Shown: piece after piece, positions 25,792-38,795 of the stretch
Layout: the number at the start of each line of letters is the position of its first letter
Numbering within the stretch: the first letter of the stretch is position 1
From: Treponema sp. CETP13
GTDB lineage: Bacteria > Spirochaetota > Spirochaetia > Treponematales > Treponemataceae
DNA length: 64,000 nucleotides
NCBI GenBank assembly: GCA_001885315.1
Contig: MLPZ01000010.1
Coordinates: 27,044 to 91,043, forward strand
Direction: 5' to 3'
Notes under the pieces: model-generated
Databases searched by the model: none
What the model was told of the DNA's origin: nothing
The model's input: only the letters and a program-made list of their open reading frames with translations
Program-made: the position numbers and the translations under genes

Positions 25792-28700
25792 CTAGCCATT
25801 TACCAAACTCAATGTTCGTACCAAGATAACCAACAACAGGTTTTCCTTTAGAATCAAAGCCTAAGTTTACTTGCTTAAACTTATCACTTCCACCTTGAGC
25901 CGCTGTAATAGAAGGAACAGTCATGTATTCCCAAGCACCAGTTGTATAGTCATTATCATCTACACCACCTTCTGTTACAGTTGCACTATTTGCATACGCA
26001 AGTTTTATTGCATCATGAGATCCGGTCTCTGTAGAATTATAATATGCAATATATGGAATATCGCTACTATTAAGTTTAATCTGAGTCCAGTTACCAACAC
26101 TTCCTGCCTGATCTACTGTGCAATCGAAAGAAGGAGCTGTTGCTGTTTTATAATCCTCAACACGCATGTATCTTAAATCACCATCATTAGCATCATATGC
26201 TGCTATATGTAGATTATCACTGCTGTCTATAGTCATAGATACATACTGGCCAACATAATCAGGGAAATTAAGAAGAGAAGAAGTGGTCCAACCTTGATTT
26301 GTAGTAGGGGCACTTCCATCAACTGGACTCGTTGAATATGCCAATTTCAATTTTCCAGCTGACTGGTCATAGTACACAATTATTACAGTACTATCAGACG
26401 CAACTACCATAGCAAAATATTTAGAGGCACTAGAAACTGCAGTTTGCCGACCAGAAGTGTTTTCCTCGGATAGATTTGAATACCTAGTAACATAATCTGT
26501 AGTATCATAATTCAAAGTATTTGTCATAGAACTAGTTCCGACCCTAAAATCTCTAAATATAATATTTTTATTAGTTGTATTAGCATCATAATACGCCATA
26601 TATACTTGTGCTGTTGAATTTGCATTACCTGTAACTACCATTTGAGGATTCTGATAACGTCCTATAAAAGTGCCATTCCCATAATCTACACTTTCAAGTG
26701 CTATAGCATTGTTATTTTCGTACTGACACCAATCCCCAGAGTAACCCGAGTAACCAATTCCATCACCCCATCCATCACCTTCATCTTCAGCAAAACTGTC
26801 ATAAATGAAAGCCATATGTCCTCCAGATCGATCATAAACTGTAACATGATAATAATCTCCATTATCGTCTTCTGCCATACCCATTCCTGACCAATTTGAA
26901 GCTCCAATCAAATATTCTATATCTGTAACCTTTTTTTGAGCTACATCATAGTATGCTCTTTGTGGCATATAAGACGTAGAATAGCTTGTAGAAAACGAGC
27001 TTAAAGAATTTACACCATTCAAATCTACATATCCAAATACAGGATTATCACCATCCATCAACATATTTGGATAATATCCATTTGCTATTCCGGTATCCTT
27101 CATATCAAACATTCGTAAATAACGATCATCGGTTAACTGTATATTTTTAGTTTCATATACATCAGGCTCTCTATTATACATTTGCTGATAATCAGTACTA
27201 TTTGTTCCTGTTATTGTATAACTGCCCGCAGCACTATTGTCGTTTATATTATTGAGAGTTCGAATTCCATTTGTATATACATCCAAATAACCAGAATTAG
27301 AAATATTATTAGAAAAAGATATTTCGCTACTTGAAGTTGCTGTAGCATCAATGCCAGCATCAGTAAGGGTTTCTGTTAGTACATCTGTTGAGTTTGTAAT
27401 ATATACATCAGAATCTTCTAAGTTAAATCCACTAGCAGTTATAAAGTCTGTATCAGTTGCAGAACTATCATAAAGAACTGAATACTTTCCACTTGCGCTT
27501 CGTATATTGTTGTCTTTTAGACCACTATCACTACGATTAGTTGTGTGTATAGCTGTTATATACGGTACAACATCAATTTGATACTTACTGGTATAATCAT
27601 CAGCATCAGTATCCTCATCTGTGCTTGTATCAACTTCACCTGTTTGACCTGTTATCGGAACAAACGTGTTAGATGTATAATTAACAGTAGTACCATCGTC
27701 ATCTAAGTCAGGCGTACCTTGATCAGTTGCTTCTACAGAAATAGCTATATCCGTATCTGCTACATTCGTGATTTTTGATGAATCAAAATATAATTTCCAA
27801 TGTACAGTATGTCCGGTATCCTGCGAAGCATAATCTACCAAATCATCACCAGTTTTATCCGAAGGAATATCCCCAAGATTAGCTGCTTCATATTCACTGT
27901 ATGTTGCTTGTGTAATTTCACATGCCCAACCATTCGTATCAAAAGCTGTTAATTCACTCCCAGAAGTCCAAGCCCCACTGTCATACGTTGCAATAGTCAA
28001 GTCTGCACCACTCTTAAAAGTTTCAATGCTTGCAGTAAGTCCAGATAACAAAGTATTATCATGGGCAATACCCTCTATAACAATTTGTCCAGAAACTTTT
28101 GGATCTGTATCATATTCACCACTAGCATCTATAAATATTGTTTCAGGTAAATCTTCTGGTAATTCTATGTGACCATTATCAGTACTATTTTCGTACAATG
28201 AATTATCATCACTATCATTCCAATAGAACGGAATAATGACGTTTGTTGCTGCTGTTGCATCCCTTATTGCAACATCCATAATAATATTCATTGTTACATA
28301 TTGACTATCTGTTCCAGATGTTGTTCCCGGTGTCGAATCCCACAATTTAAAACTGAACTTTTGTAGATTTGCATCCACAATCTCATCACCTGTTCCAGTA
28401 TCATCAGCACTCAAGAAATCTGCAACATCAAAATCTATTTCAGAAGTAAGAACGGTATCATCTGTACTTCCAGATCCAAGCGATTCAACACCATCCACCT
28501 CATAATATGGATCATTCCAAACTAAACCAGAATCATAAGTTGAAACTGTATAATTGTATTTTATAACTCCATTTCCACCAACAGTTTCTGGTTTAATAAC
28601 GGTCTTACCTTTTATTGATAACAACGAGGTTGCTTCAGTACCATTTTGAATAGGGAAGGTTGCATTTGTTACTTTACTTCCAGAATCATAATAGCCATTT

Positions 28701-31700
28701 TCATACAAACCGCTCATAGAAACATATTCATTATCATCCGAATCTGTAACAGAGCCATCTCCGTTTTCATCAGTTCCAACAGAAACACCAACTATTCGAG
28801 GTTGATTATTTTTAATAAATGCATCATCGATTGTCTCTACATTACTATTTCCTGCTTCATCAAAAACTACATAGTGAATGACAACAGGTCCATCAGAAAT
28901 ATTTGTTGAATTAATATTTGCTTCCCAATAATATGTAGTAGATTGTTTTATGATGCTTTCAATCATAAGGTCGCCATCATCATATGTTGCGTCTGTATAA
29001 TAACCTGCATCATTTTTTGTCGATCCAGACCCCTCTGCTGTAAAATTATCTACAACTTGAGCTACTGCAAAATATGCAGTTGTTGCATCCCCAGGTTCAC
29101 TGTCTAAGGTTATGGTTAATCCATCATCAGAAACACCATCGATTCTATAAATAACACCATTTACTTTTACAAGACCGCCTTCATGTATATTTTCGTCTTC
29201 TGTAGAGAGTGTAAGAGCAGAACCACTTACCGTAATACTTGAGTGAGTTTTCCAATATAAACCATCATCTGCACAATAACTTATCGTGTAATCACCAGAG
29301 TTATAAGAATCACCACTTGTATATTCAATAGCACTAGAATCAGAATCTAGCATTACATCATAGATATTACTTACCGTGATGTCTTCGGTTGTTGTTGTAT
29401 CTGTGTCCGCATCATACGTTTCTTCGGTATAACTAAGATTTCGAGTAAAGTAGAAAGCAATTCTCTTTACACCAGTTTGGTTAGTCCCATCCACAGAATC
29501 TTCATTTGCAATTCCACTTAAACTATAAAAACCATTGCTATTTTGAACGGTCGAACTAATATAATAGTCATCATCTGTACTTAGTTCTGGTGGTTTATTA
29601 TCATAATAAATAGTAAATTCTTTTGTAGAAGACGATGTCGAATTTGTATTATTATCTGTGGCCTTAATACTAATTTCTGTTGTTCCAACTGAATCTGTCG
29701 TAGAATCACCGACAGGAATATTCATTTTATAATTGGTCACCCCTGTCTCAGAATCTGTATATGCAGTAAATTCTTCACTTGTTGTGTCAGAATCAGCAAC
29801 AATAGATCCATCTTTTCTTATCTCGCTAATACCACTTTCATCTGTAATATTACCAATTAAATACCAAACTCCACTTATACTCATGTCTTCTGTATATTTC
29901 TGAGAAACTACAGTATCCCCAGAAGAAACAGACCCATCTGTACAAGCCGTACCGTCTCCATCATCATATTGCACTAGATATAATGAATCTTGAACAAAAA
30001 TTGGTATATTATTATCAATCTCTACAGTACATTCTACAGAAGCACTTTGATTGTAAGCTTCATCTGTTGCATAAATCCATAAATTAATTGTATTAGTACT
30101 TGACTCTTCAGTCGAGTCAAATTCGCCAGATTCATTAATTGTTAAGTTCCAACTTCCACCAGATAAACTTACCATTATTGCAGTATTATCCGGTTCTAAT
30201 GTACCAGACAATTCAGTCGAAGTATATGCAGTATTCGTTGTCATATTTCCAAGTGTGTAATCGTCAGTATAGTTTTTTAAGACTGCAATATCATCAGAAT
30301 CAAAGGTACCATCATTGTCTGAATCAATTTGTACCCAAGCATATTCCGCATCATTATTATTATCATCAACTGAACCGATTAATCTTATTGAACCACCAAG
30401 AACGGCTCCATTATCTGGATAACTTAAACTAACAGTAGGACGATCACCTTGAGGATCAATTGTTAATTCTTCATATTCATAGGAACTATTTCCATTTTCA
30501 TCAACAGCTTTTATCCATAAGTACAATGTAGTTATTGTATCATATTGATTTGAATCGTCGGAATCTGCATCGATATTTTCTTCTGTTGTTATCCCAAGTG
30601 TACTTATATAATATTTAAGTAAATCTGTATGGGTCTCCGTTGTAGTAGAAGAATCACCATCAAAGTATATACTCCAAGAAAGAGAGCTCGCTAAAATTTC
30701 TTCCCATGCAGTAGAGCCAACATCAGTATCGGTTGTAACTAAAGCATCAATTTGATCAGATGTTACCGATGGAGATCCAGAGCTTTCAGTTGATACTGCA
30801 TAATATAAGGTAACGGTCTCGTCAACAGAACCACGAATTGTTTCTTCACTATTAATTGTACTAGAAGGAGTAATTATTGTAATTTCTGGGCTTGTATTAT
30901 CTACTTGCACAGATAGAGATGTTGTCGCCGTTAATCCAGCATTATCCGTAGCAGTTATTGTAATTGTCATGTATCCAGAACCGTCTGAACAGTCTATAGA
31001 ATCAAACACATAATAATCTACATCATCGATTGTCTCTTCTGTAGCAGAATAAGTTGCATCATCCACGTCAGATCCATCAGAATCGACCAAACCAGAAACA
31101 GAAGCGCTAACATCTGCTATCCCATTTGCATCACTTGCAGTTACTCGTAACTCTATTGAAGGAATATCACTTCCTCCAAGCGTTAATTCATTATATGCAG
31201 TATTCCATGTAGTCCCATTATCAGAGCTTAGCCCTTGAGTAGATAAAATAGGTTGATTCGTATCTACCTTAACATATACATTTGTATTTACACTTGAAGA
31301 ATCGGTATATCCAAATGTGTTCGGAATATCTTCTGTATCAGAAATTTTTGGAGTTGGAACACTTGTTGTTGAAGCTTCAGTCGAGGATGTAAATACCGTA
31401 CCATCGTCATCAGTCACAACAAATGTCAATAAATAAGACCCATCGCCCTCTGGTAATGTATAATTCCACGAACTACCAGAAACAGAAACAGTTGCAGTTG
31501 TATAATCTGAGGAATCCTTGTATTTATATTTAATTATTAAAGAGTCAACACCATCATCATCAGTTACAGTTCCATATAATGTACTTGTTTGTTCTAACCA
31601 AACATAATTACTTGATGTCATGTCAGCTAATTGTAAGTTAGATATCTTTATAATAGGTCTATCTGTGTCCTGATCTACCGTAATTATAATGTCATCAGAT

Positions 31701-34700
31701 GCAGTATTTCCTGCAGCATCAGTTGCTGTTGCTTTAATACAAACCTGTGTTCCATCGGTTGAAGAATCACAATCATAGCTTAAACTAGAAGTATCAATAT
31801 CTGTAGTTTCCCAAGAATAAGTCCCCGTAATTGTACCTAAATCTGTCCAGACATCTGCCCCACTTTCATATTGAAGTGTGACCGTGCTTAGAGTTTGATC
31901 ATCACTCGCAGTCCCGTTTATAGATATGGTACCGTTTACTTGAGTACCCTCCGTATCACTATCTGCATCAGCTATAGAAGTCACACTAATTGAAGGATCC
32001 TCTGCATCAAGTTGTAATGTAAATAGATTAACAGTAAAGGAATTACCAGCTTTATCAATTGCTTGAGCCCATACAGTACCACTTGCCAGTTTGTCTGTAG
32101 GGATTTCTGCAGTCCAAGTATCACTTGTAAAATCAGTTACGGTAACATCAGGGCTCGTAAAATCATTACTATTGACTTTTATCTTTACAGAAGAAATACC
32201 ACTTGCACTATCATCTGCTGTTCCTTTTACAATAACGCTTTCTTCTCCATTTACAAGCTTTGTTGCACTTGGAGTAGTAGAATTCCCATCTACACTTGTT
32301 AGTTCACATGTAGGCGCTGTCGTATCAACTTTTAATATGTATTCTGTTGAAATTGCTTCATTTCCAGCAGCATCTGTTGCTTTCAAATATACAGAATTAT
32401 CACCCTCCGTCGAACACGATACATATCCTGTCCAAGTACTGTCTCCTTTCGTCAGACTGACCCAATTACCAGTTTCAGTATCAGTGTCATAATCTGTACT
32501 ATAAGAAACAGATGAAACCCCTGAACCAGCAATAGAATTTGTGCTATCCATATCTTTGGTTGTAATTTCTAATCCAACTTGTGTTGAACCATAATAGGTC
32601 CCTTCTACAGCATCCTCAAAGTCAATAATTGTCATAGAAGGCGCATTTGTATCTAGAGTTACAGTACGTGTTTTTGTTGCTGTCTTATTTGCAGCATCAG
32701 TGAGTGTAATTGTATAAACATGCGTACCATCATCAGCCGGTGTAATGGCCTGTGTCCAACTAGCAGGAGAAGCACCTAATGTACTATCTGATGTCAGGAA
32801 ACTCCACGTATCATCAGATGAATCATCTGTAATTATTACAGAAGTTAATCCATTTGAATCAGTTGCTGTACCTGATAAAGTAAAAGAGGTGTTTGTTGTT
32901 AACCCACTAACTCCAATTGCCGTTTCAGTAAGAGTAGGTGCAGCTTTATCATAGTAGAATGTTATTTCCTCTTCTTCTGCAACATTACCAAGTTTATCTT
33001 GTGCATTAACTTTTAATACAATTGTACCTTCTGTAGAACCTAAATCAACATTTTCAGCTGTCCAAGTAGAACCTGTTAGCTCTGCATTAACCGCATCTTC
33101 ACTATTGAGTTGATAGGTAACTGTTACTCCACCACTACCAGCATCTATAACTGTTCCTTTTAATGTATATGTTGAAGAATCTGTTGATTCACCACTTCCA
33201 GGATAGGTTACACTTAGTACAGGAGCTGTAGTATCAACGCGAACTGAAATTGACTTTTCATACTCACGCCCAGCTTTATCTGTTATAGAAATTGTATATA
33301 CATATAATCCGTCGTTAGTACCATCTGAATTTGCGTCTTGCTCATATGTCCAATCCCCTTCAACTGCGGTACCCGATGAATCACCACCAGTAGTGAAGGT
33401 TGCTCCATCAACTGCAGATCCATCTTTTGTTACTGTTAACGTTGCCGTATCTAAATAGGTTTCTGTAATTGTACCTTTAAGCGTAAAAGCTTCTTTTGCA
33501 AGATAACTAGATCCCCAAACAACATTGTCAGAAACATCTGTATCTGTTATTTCGGTACCATCTGAAGTATATAAGCCAGAAGTTGTAGAAGTATCAGTAT
33601 CATTTGAGTAGATTGTAGTTGTAGGGGCTGCATCATCTATATAGATTGTTTTATAAATTGCTTCTGCTTCATTTTCTGCAACATCTGACCCTATAAATGA
33701 AATTGTCTGTTCTCCGCTAAGAGTGCTTACATCAACATACACATACCAAGCAGTACCTGTTATTGTAGCGTCCCCTGTCAGTTCATCATCACCACTACCT
33801 ATTGTGTAGATAACTCCATCTTCACCACTACCACGATCATTATCTTTAATAGTACCTGAGAATTTATATTTATCTTCTTTTTTAATATAAGGATTCGTTA
33901 AATCAGCAACAGTTACTGTTGGAGCTGTTTTATCTACAACATAAGAGATAGCATACGAGGACTCCTGTCCATATTTATCTGTTGCTGTATATGTTATCGT
34001 ATAATCACCAGTTGCATCTGGAACATCACTATCGTCACTCCAACTTGCTCCAGCCGTAACATCACCGCTAATTTCAGTTTCAGTTAAATAGTGACTATCA
34101 CTGCCAGCAACACTTGTTTCGGTTGAAGAGTCATTTGTAATTTTTGCAACTAGGCTTACAACACCACTAGCATCTGTTAAAGTTCCTGTAATAGGAATAC
34201 TGCTTGAATAAAAATTGCCATCAGTTGGTGTTACATTTGTAAATGAAGGAGCACCACTATCTACTCCAACAACAAAAGCAGATGTAGTTGTATTATACTC
34301 AGCTGTTGTATCAACACTGTCCGTTACTGCAATTTTTATATCATAAGTACCTTCAGTAGCTGGTAATACATAACTTATCGATTTTGTTGTTGGTTTAGCT
34401 GTTAAAGTTACTTCAGAAGAATCGCTATTCCCATCTTCGTACGTATAACTTCCAACATCATTACTGTCATCTTCATCAAAATTAAGAGCATTATACGTAC
34501 GATAGCCAATTTTATAAGATGCAATCCCATCATCATCACTAATTGTCCCAAGAATTTTATTATTACTTACAGTACCAAATAAGTTACTTGATGTATCTAT
34601 GTCGTCTGAATCATCTATAGAGCTATCAGCATTACTTAATGAAACCACTGGGTTATCGGTACTTTGATCTATAGTATATGAAATCTCTTCACTACTTGTA

Positions 34701-35974
34701 TTACCACCTTCATCTGTAGCAGAAAGCGTAAAAGTAAGAGTTTGTCCATCGGTATATTCTGTCGTATCTATGCTTTTATCAAAAGAATATACCGCTCCCA
34801 GATCATAAACATTCGTTTTCGGTGTATCTGCATTATCACTTACGGTCAAAGTTACAGAAGCTAAATTTGTTTCCGTTATTTTCCCGCTCACGGTGACTTC
34901 ACCATTTACACAAACTTCACTGTCTGAAGTTCGTGTAACTGTTGGGGTAACTGAACTTATTGAAACAACAGGATCTGTCGTATCGATATGGACTCGGCTT
35001 GTTGTTTTAGATGTATTGCCATTATTATCTTCTGCAGTAATAGTTGCTGTATACAAATACTGTTCACCTTCAGAAACTTCTGTATATTCCTCTCCATCTC
35101 TTACATCAAAACTCCAAGCATAAGGATTACTGGAACCTGTTAAGACAGCATCACCTGATATGGTATACAAAGTCGAAGTATCACTTGCATTTTCATCTGT
35201 AACAGAAATGCTATATGCAACAGAAGATATACCTTCTGTTTCCGTTGTAACTGTTCCAGTAAATGTCTTTTCTCCAGAATTTACAACAGAAAGATCTTCC
35301 GGTGAAGTCACCGTGATCGTAGGGGGATTACCTGAAACTGTCCCAATAAATCCATAGTAATCACCACTAGGTTCTATTTCGATACCATTTTTATCTTCTC
35401 CGGTTTCTACGATAAAGTAATATTTATCAGAAACAATTATGCCTCCATCATCCGGATCTATTGTAACAGCATAATTATACGATTCTACAGAACTACCAGA
35501 ATAGTCACTATTTGATGCAATTTGAATAGCATCATTATATGTATCTTCGGTTCCATCATCAGCAACAATTCCATCATAATTTTCTGGGTTTTCATAGAGA
35601 TCATCTAAATAGTCAGGCACAGAGTCATATGGTCCAAAAATATATACTGTAAAAGAGTTTGGATAAAAGTAAGTACCATCTTCACCAGCAACCGTTTGAA
35701 CAGTCAAAGTATAATCTAAAGATGCATTACTTGCATTTTCATATTTATCTTTTGTAATGCTAAACCCAGCAACATTAAATGTAGGACCTGCTTCTGGGTT
35801 TAACGTAAAATACGTATTTGTAATAGCAGTATCAGTTTCGACCCCTGTAGAAGTCGTGTCACTAGGATCTCCATATAAAAAATCTAAAACAGTATCAGAA
35901 TCAGTTGATCCAGTATATGTGCCGTTTATTATATTTTTTATTTCCGAAGCTTCTAAACCATCATTCCCACTCAT
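25778..35974 (-). CDS. Giant Ig-like repeat surface protein, main part (after an in-frame stop)
   Basis: 3398 residues in one open frame. It continues, without frameshift, the lipoprotein N-terminus encoded at 36071-36835; only a TAA at 36071-36073 separates them. Close to twenty Ig-like units follow one another, each opened by a linker such as [20 protein letters not shown] or [10 protein letters not shown] and containing a G-T/S-V strand. The last about 650 residues change character: an IPT/TIG-like strand region, then propeller-like blades ([30 protein letters not shown]). Composition is strongly Asp/Ser/Thr-rich. The ATG at 35974 has no ribosome site, so independent translation is doubtful. 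Likely a surface adhesin or scaffold. Confidence 0.8.
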   Translation of the reverse strand: MSGNDGLEASEIKNIINGTYTGSTDSDTVLDFLYGDPSDTTSTGVETDTAITNTYFTLNPEAGPTFNVAGFSITKDKYENASNASLDYTLTVQTVAGEDGTYFYPNSFTVYIFGPYDSVPDYLDDLYENPENYDGIVADDGTEDTYNDAIQIASNSDYSGSSVESYNYAVTIDPDDGGIIVSDKYYFIVETGEDKNGIEIEPSGDYYGFIGTVSGNPPTITVTSPEDLSVVNSGEKTFTGTVTTETEGISSVAYSISVTDENASDTSTLYTISGDAVLTGSSNPYAWSFDVRDGEEYTEVSEGEQYLYTATITAEDNNGNTSKTTSRVHIDTTDPVVSISSVTPTVTRTSDSEVCVNGEVTVSGKITETNLASVTLTVSDNADTPKTNVYDLGAVYSFDKSIDTTEYTDGQTLTFTLSATDEGGNTSSEEISYTIDQSTDNPVVSLSNADSSIDDSDDIDTSSNLFGTVSNNKILGTISDDDGIASYKIGYRTYNALNFDEDDSNDVGSYTYEDGNSDSSEVTLTAKPTTKSISYVLPATEGTYDIKIAVTDSVDTTAEYNTTTSAFVVGVDSGAPSFTNVTPTDGNFYSSSIPITGTLTDASGVVSLVAKITNDSSTETSVAGSDSHYLTETEISGDVTAGASWSDDSDVPDATGDYTITYTATDKYGQESSYAISYVVDKTAPTVTVADLTNPYIKKEDKYKFSGTIKDNDRGSGEDGVIYTIGSGDDELTGDATITGTAWYVYVDVSTLSGEQTISFIGSDVAENEAEAIYKTIYIDDAAPTTTIYSNDTDTSTTSGLYTSDGTEITDTDVSDNVVWGSSYLAKEAFTLKGTITETYLDTATLTVTKDGSAVDGATFTTGGDSSGTAVEGDWTYEQDANSDGTNDGLYVYTISITDKAGREYEKSISVRVDTTAPVLSVTYPGSGESTDSSTYTLKGTVIDAGSGGVTVTYQLNSEDAVNAELTGSTWTAENVDLGSTEGTIVLKVNAQDKLGNVAEEEEITFYYDKAAPTLTETAIGVSGLTTNTSFTLSGTATDSNGLTSVIITDDSSDDTWSFLTSDSTLGASPASWTQAITPADDGTHVYTITLTDAANKTATKTRTVTLDTNAPSMTIIDFEDAVEGTYYGSTQVGLEITTKDMDSTNSIAGSGVSSVSYSTDYDTDTETGNWVSLTKGDSTWTGYVSCSTEGDNSVYLKATDAAGNEAISTEYILKVDTTAPTCELTSVDGNSTTPSATKLVNGEESVIVKGTADDSASGISSVKIKVNSNDFTSPDVTVTDFTSDTWTAEIPTDKLASGTVWAQAIDKAGNSFTVNLFTLQLDAEDPSISVTSIADADSDTEGTQVNGTISINGTASDDQTLSTVTLQYESGADVWTDLGTITGTYSWETTDIDTSSLSYDCDSSTDGTQVCIKATATDAAGNTASDDIIITVDQDTDRPIIKISNLQLADMTSSNYVWLEQTSTLYGTVTDDDGVDSLIIKYKYKDSSDYTTATVSVSGSSWNYTLPEGDGSYLLTFVVTDDDGTVFTSSTEASTTSVPTPKISDTEDIPNTFGYTDSSSVNTNVYVKVDTNQPILSTQGLSSDNGTTWNTAYNELTLGGSDIPSIELRVTASDANGIADVSASVSGLVDSDGSDVDDATYSATEETIDDVDYYVFDSIDCSDGSGYMTITITATDNAGLTATTSLSVQVDNTSPEITIITPSSTINSEETIRGSVDETVTLYYAVSTESSGSPSVTSDQIDALVTTDTDVGSTAWEEILASSLSWSIYFDGDSSTTTETHTDLLKYYISTLGITTEENIDADSDDSNQYDTITTLYLWIKAVDENGNSSYEYEELTIDPQGDRPTVSLSYPDNGAVLGGSIRLIGSVDDNNNDAEYAWVQIDSDNDGTFDSDDIAVLKNYTDDYTLGNMTTNTAYTSTELSGTLEPDNTAIMVSLSGGSWNLTINESGEFDSTEESSTNTINLWIYATDEAYNQSASVECTVEIDNNIPIFVQDSLYLVQYDDGDGTACTDGSVSSGDTVVSQKYTEDMSISGVWYLIGNITDESGISEIRKDGSIVADSDTTSEEFTAYTDSETGVTNYKMNIPVGDSTTDSVGTTEISIKATDNNTNSTSSSTKEFTIYYDNKPPELSTDDDYYISSTVQNSNGFYSLSGIANEDSVDGTNQTGVKRIAFYFTRNLSYTEETYDADTDTTTTEDITVSNIYDVMLDSDSSAIEYTSGDSYNSGDYTISYCADDGLYWKTHSSITVSGSALTLSTEDENIHEGGLVKVNGVIYRIDGVSDDGLTITLDSEPGDATTAYFAVAQVVDNFTAEGSGSTKNDAGYYTDATYDDGDLMIESIIKQSTTYYWEANINSTNISDGPVVIHYVVFDEAGNSNVETIDDAFIKNNQPRIVGVSVGTDENGDGSVTDSDDNEYVSMSGLYENGYYDSGSKVTNATFPIQNGTEATSLLSIKGKTVIKPETVGGNGVIKYNYTVSTYDSGLVWNDPYYEVDGVESLGSGSTDDTVLTSEIDFDVADFLSADDTGTGDEIVDANLQKFSFKLWDSTPGTTSGTDSQYVTMNIIMDVAIRDATAATNVIIPFYWNDSDDNSLYENSTDNGHIELPEDLPETIFIDASGEYDTDPKVSGQIVIEGIAHDNTLLSGLTASIETFKSGADLTIATYDSGAWTSGSELTAFDTNGWACEITQATYSEYEAANLGDIPSDKTGDDLVDYASQDTGHTVHWKLYFDSSKITNVADTDIAISVEATDQGTPDLDDDGTTVNYTSNTFVPITGQTGEVDTSTDEDTDADDYTSKYQIDVVPYITAIHTTNRSDSGLKDNNIRSASGKYSVLYDSSATDTDFITASGFNLEDSDVYITNSTDVLTETLTDAGIDATATSSSEISFSNNISNSGYLDVYTNGIRTLNNINDNSAAGSYTITGTNSTDYQQMYNREPDVYETKNIQLTDDRYLRMFDMKDTGIANGYYPNMLMDGDNPVFGYVDLNGVNSLSSFSTSYSTSYMPQRAYYDVAQKKVTDIEYLIGASNWSGMGMAEDDNGDYYHVTVYDRSGGHMAFIYDSFAEDEGDGWGDGIGYSGYSGDWCQYENNNAIALESVDYGNGTFIGRYQNPQMVVTGNANSTAQVYMAYYDANTTNKNIIFRDFRVGTSSMTNTLNYDTTDYVTRYSNLSEENTSGRQTAVSSASKYFAMVVASDSTVIIVYYDQSAGKLKLAYSTSPVDGSAPTTNQGWTTSSLLNFPDYVGQYVSMTIDSSDNLHIAAYDANDGDLRYMRVEDYKTATAPSFDCTVDQAGSVGNWTQIKLNSSDIPYIAYYNSTETGSHDAIKLAYANSATVTEGGVDDNDYTTGAWEYMTVPSITAAQGGSDKFKQVNLGFDSKGKPVVGYLGTNIEFGKWLDETD

Positions 35975-36070
35975 AATGTCATCAAGAGCATCATTTAAAA
36001 AACAGAGAGATGTGGCATTCCCTGTTTCTGAATCATCATCAGAATTTGTATATTGTTTTGCAGAATCTAC

Positions 36071-36073
36071 TTA
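36071..36073 (-). other. In-frame TAA interrupting the giant lipoprotein gene
   Basis: The codons around it read SCSVE-TAA-VDSAKQYTN. Coordinates 36835 and 35974 differ by 861, a multiple of three, and no other stop occurs between, so a single base change would restore the full gene. Nonsense mutation, sequencing error or readthrough cannot be told apart here. Confidence 0.85.
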
Positions 36074-36835
36074 TTCAACTGAACAACTAAATTTTTGTGT
36101 GCTATCCGAACTTGTAAAATCATATATTTTTTCATAGTTTTCATTTTCTGTGGTTGTCGAATCACTATCATATTCAGCAATTTTTACACTCGTACCACCA
36201 GCGGTTTCTATATTGTTTTCTGAAAAAGTGTGTTTTAAATTTCCTTCTGTATCGTATACAGAAACATTCATTGTTTTTACTGTATTATCATCAGCAATTG
36301 TCCCATTTACTTTAAATGTTTTACCATACGCAGTAGGACTATCACTATCTATCGAAGCAGGACTACTTAAAATAAAAACAGGTGCAGTATTATCAATTGT
36401 AAAAGAGCGAGAACTAGTACCCGAACTTCTATCAGCATCATCATATGCCACAACATCTACTGTATAATTACCATCAGGAAAAGACCACGTTTCTCTTCCC
36501 CAGTCATCTATTCCGGTAGATTGATTTAAGTATATAGACCATGTGTTTTTATCTTCATTTATTGTTGCTGAAAAAGTGCCATAACTAGTATTTGTATCTG
36601 TATTTGTAACAGTAACTTTTACAGATGACAAGCCTTTATCATCCGAACAAGTACCGGAAAAAACAAACTCATCTCTAATAACAACATCAACAGGAGGGTA
36701 TGTAATCGCTAAGCTAGGAGATTCTGTATCTACAGACTCTCCCAAACCAATATTACAAGAATTTATTGCAATTGCAGTAAACAAAATAATTATAATACTT
36801 GTACAAAAAACTGTGATTTTCTTTGTTAGATTCAT
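36071..36835 (-). CDS. N-terminal lipoprotein fragment of the giant Ig-repeat protein
   Basis: 254 residues before a TAA. A Lys-rich N-region and hydrophobic core lead to a lipobox-like AINSC with Cys27, so the mature protein should be lipid-anchored. Two Ig-like units follow (ESPSLAITYPPVD and NTAPVFILSSPAS). The reading frame downstream of the stop stays open for another 96 bases to the ATG at 35974 and then for 10 kb, so this is the front of one gene of about 3685 codons. GAGAGGTG precedes the ATG by 7 bases. If the stop is real, the cell makes only a short lipoprotein. Confidence 0.8.
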   Translation of the reverse strand: MNLTKKITVFCTSIIIILFTAIAINSCNIGLGESVDTESPSLAITYPPVDVVIRDEFVFSGTCSDDKGLSSVKVTVTNTDTNTSYGTFSATINEDKNTWSIYLNQSTGIDDWGRETWSFPDGNYTVDVVAYDDADRSSGTSSRSFTIDNTAPVFILSSPASIDSDSPTAYGKTFKVNGTIADDNTVKTMNVSVYDTEGNLKHTFSENNIETAGGTSVKIAEYDSDSTTTENENYEKIYDFTSSDSTQKFSCSVE

Positions 36836-37099
36836 TTTTACACACCTCTCTAATTTCTTTTCGGCTCGAAAATGAAAAAATATAATGGTGCAAGTAAGAA
36901 AAATATTTTTATTAGAACTGTACTTTTTTATTTATTAGTCGGACATTAGAGTAGAATTATTATTAAATAATAACATCATTACATTTTTTAACTCTTATAA
37001 TATAGCATATAAAACTTAATCTGTTAATAAAATTTATTCATATTTTTCCCGGTTTATAAATTTTATAACTCTACTCTGGTAAATTCGATTTTTTTGACT

Positions 37100-37105
37100 T
37101 ATACT
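37100..37105 (+). promoter_or_regulatory. -10 box close to the methyltransferase start
   Basis: TATACT ends 8 bases before the ATG at 37114 and no Shine-Dalgarno fits between, so the transcript would start at or next to the ATG. The -35 region (TGGTAA, 37077-37082, 17 bases upstream) is weak. Confidence 0.4.
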
Positions 37106-37113
37106 GTTTATAT

Positions 37114-37845
37114 ATGGAATTTTTAAATAATTTAATAGAATATTATGATGAATTGTATCCTGTTTCTAAAAAACAAAAAGATTTTTACTCCAATATTTTA
37201 GAAACAACAAAAATACCAGCAAAAATACTTGGAATCGGATGCTCAATTGGGACTCTCGAGCACCATCTTGCTCGTTTAGGAAATGATGTTACTGGAATCG
37301 ATAATTGCTAAGATTTATTAGAATCAGCAAATCGCAAAAGACGAATGCCAAATACTGCAATTAGATTTTTTCAAATGTCGACACTAGAAATGTCCCGTTT
37401 CTTAGGTCAAAATTTTTACAATATTATTTCATGTTTAAATAGTAAAATAATTTTTATACATGATAAAACCTTATTGCGAAAATTTTTTTTTGATTGTAAA
37501 TCTCTCTTAACAAAAAACGGAACCTTAATACTGCAATTTGGAAACTTTATGAATTTTGATACAACCGGCACATTTCAAATACCTGTTCACAAAAGTATCC
37601 GTGTAAATTTAATCTCTAAAATTACAAAGAACTCTCCAGAAGAATATTTATTAAGCCAAGAATTAGATCGTGGTGACAACCATTTCATACAAATTCTTAA
37701 GAACGAACCTATCATACCAATAACACCAGATATGGTAACAAAATATGCAGAACAAGCTGGATTTTCTTCAATTACTTTTACTAATGGTTGGTCGCAAGAA
37801 TCTTTTAATGAGTCTACCGACAACATTGTATGTGTGTTACGTTAG
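37114..37845 (+). pseudogene. Class I SAM-dependent methyltransferase broken by an in-frame TAA
   Basis: Read through, the frame gives about 243 residues: a methyltransferase motif I (ILGIGCSIGTLEHHLARLG followed by VTGID) and the later strands of the Rossmann fold (LLTKNGTLILQFGNF), ending in a divergent C-terminal half. The TAA at 37309-37311 falls right after VTGIDNC, where relatives continue with an acidic/hydrophobic helix. The frame resumes at once with DLLESANRKRRMPN, and 37114 and the next ATG at 37345 are in phase. The substrate is unknown. It converges on ricT with a 4-base overlap. It may be a decaying gene or carry a sequencing error. Confidence 0.75.
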
Positions 37846-38768
37846 TTTGCTATAAACCAACGCCCTTCTCTTTTTTTAAATCGAGACGCTGCTATCTCTA
37901 TAATTCTTCCATCCTCACCATTTATTTTAATCATAGAAGTAATAGGATTAATATCGGTAACTCTAAAATTCGTTCCATCATACTTAATGCGCAAACCTTC
38001 ATGTGGTAAATTTTTTCTACTTTCAGAATACCAATCATGCTCATATGCAAGACAACAGAGCAAACGTCCACACTGTCCTGAAATTTTCATAGAATTAAGA
38101 GAAAGATTCTGATCTTTCGCCATTCGAATTGAAACAGGACATAGTCGGTCTGATACAGCATTACAACAAAATGGACGTCCACAAACACCCAGTCCTCCGG
38201 TAATACGAGCTTCGTCTCTAACTCCAATTTGTCGTAATTCGATACGCATTTTAAAAATAGAAACCAAATCCTTTACCAATTCTCTAAAATCAACTCGATT
38301 TTCAGAAGTAAAAAAGAATAAGATTTTAGGTTCATCAAGCAAATAATGTGTTGCTATAAGCTTCATATCAAGTCGATGATATTCAACTTTTTCACGAAAA
38401 ATTTTAAAAGCTTCTTTTTCTTTCTCTTTATATTCTTCGGATTTTTCTAAATCCGTTTTCGTTGCATGACGAATAACAGTCACTATATCATCTTCTTTTA
38501 TTTCAACAAGGTGTTCTGACTTCCCCAAGACAACAGCAAGATCTCGCCCATAACGAGTTGGAACTATAACATAATCGCCTGGTTTAAGAACAAGGCTTTC
38601 ATTAGGAACCGCATAAATTCCTTCGCTGGAATATTCTAATTTTAATTTATATAAATGTTCTGGACAAACAAAGGTTGAATCCGTTTTTTCCTCTGTTTTT
38701 TCCTCATCTTCAATTTTTTGCAATTCACTGTCATCTAATATTTCTTCTTCTTCAAATACATCGCTCAT
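37842..38768 (-). CDS. ricT: RicT/PSP1 domain protein (YaaT homologue)
   Basis: 308 residues. The PSP1 C-terminal domain is clear, with the cysteine motifs GVCGRPFCC and GQCGRLLCCLAYE, which in Bacillus RicT belong to the Fe-S-carrying RicAFT complex that steers RNase Y and development. About 35 acidic residues precede the domain. AGGAG stands 7 bases before the ATG. It follows yaaR, as in Bacillus where yaaR and yaaT flank holB, so the neighbourhood is conserved across phyla. It is the last gene of the M23/bactofilin operon. Confidence 0.9.
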   Translation of the reverse strand: MSDVFEEEEILDDSELQKIEDEEKTEEKTDSTFVCPEHLYKLKLEYSSEGIYAVPNESLVLKPGDYVIVPTRYGRDLAVVLGKSEHLVEIKEDDIVTVIRHATKTDLEKSEEYKEKEKEAFKIFREKVEYHRLDMKLIATHYLLDEPKILFFFTSENRVDFRELVKDLVSIFKMRIELRQIGVRDEARITGGLGVCGRPFCCNAVSDRLCPVSIRMAKDQNLSLNSMKISGQCGRLLCCLAYEHDWYSESRKNLPHEGLRIKYDGTNFRVTDINPITSMIKINGEDGRIIEIAASRFKKREGRWFIAN

Positions 38769-38795
38769 ATATTCTCCTATACCAACAAAGTCTTG

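Noticed and set aside
25778..35974. CRISPR or DNA-level satellite array
   Set aside because: Repetition is at protein level (Ig-like units with variable spacing); no regularly spaced identical DNA repeats were seen.
35974..36073. Frameshift as the cause of the break in the giant gene
   Set aside because: The two parts are in the same frame, and the region between has no other stop, so a single in-frame stop explains the break.
36836..37113. Possible small RNA or phage attachment site in the AT-rich gap
   Set aside because: Only short A/T palindromes such as ATTATTATTAAATAATAA are visible; no stem with GC content, promoter-terminator pair or tRNA remnant.
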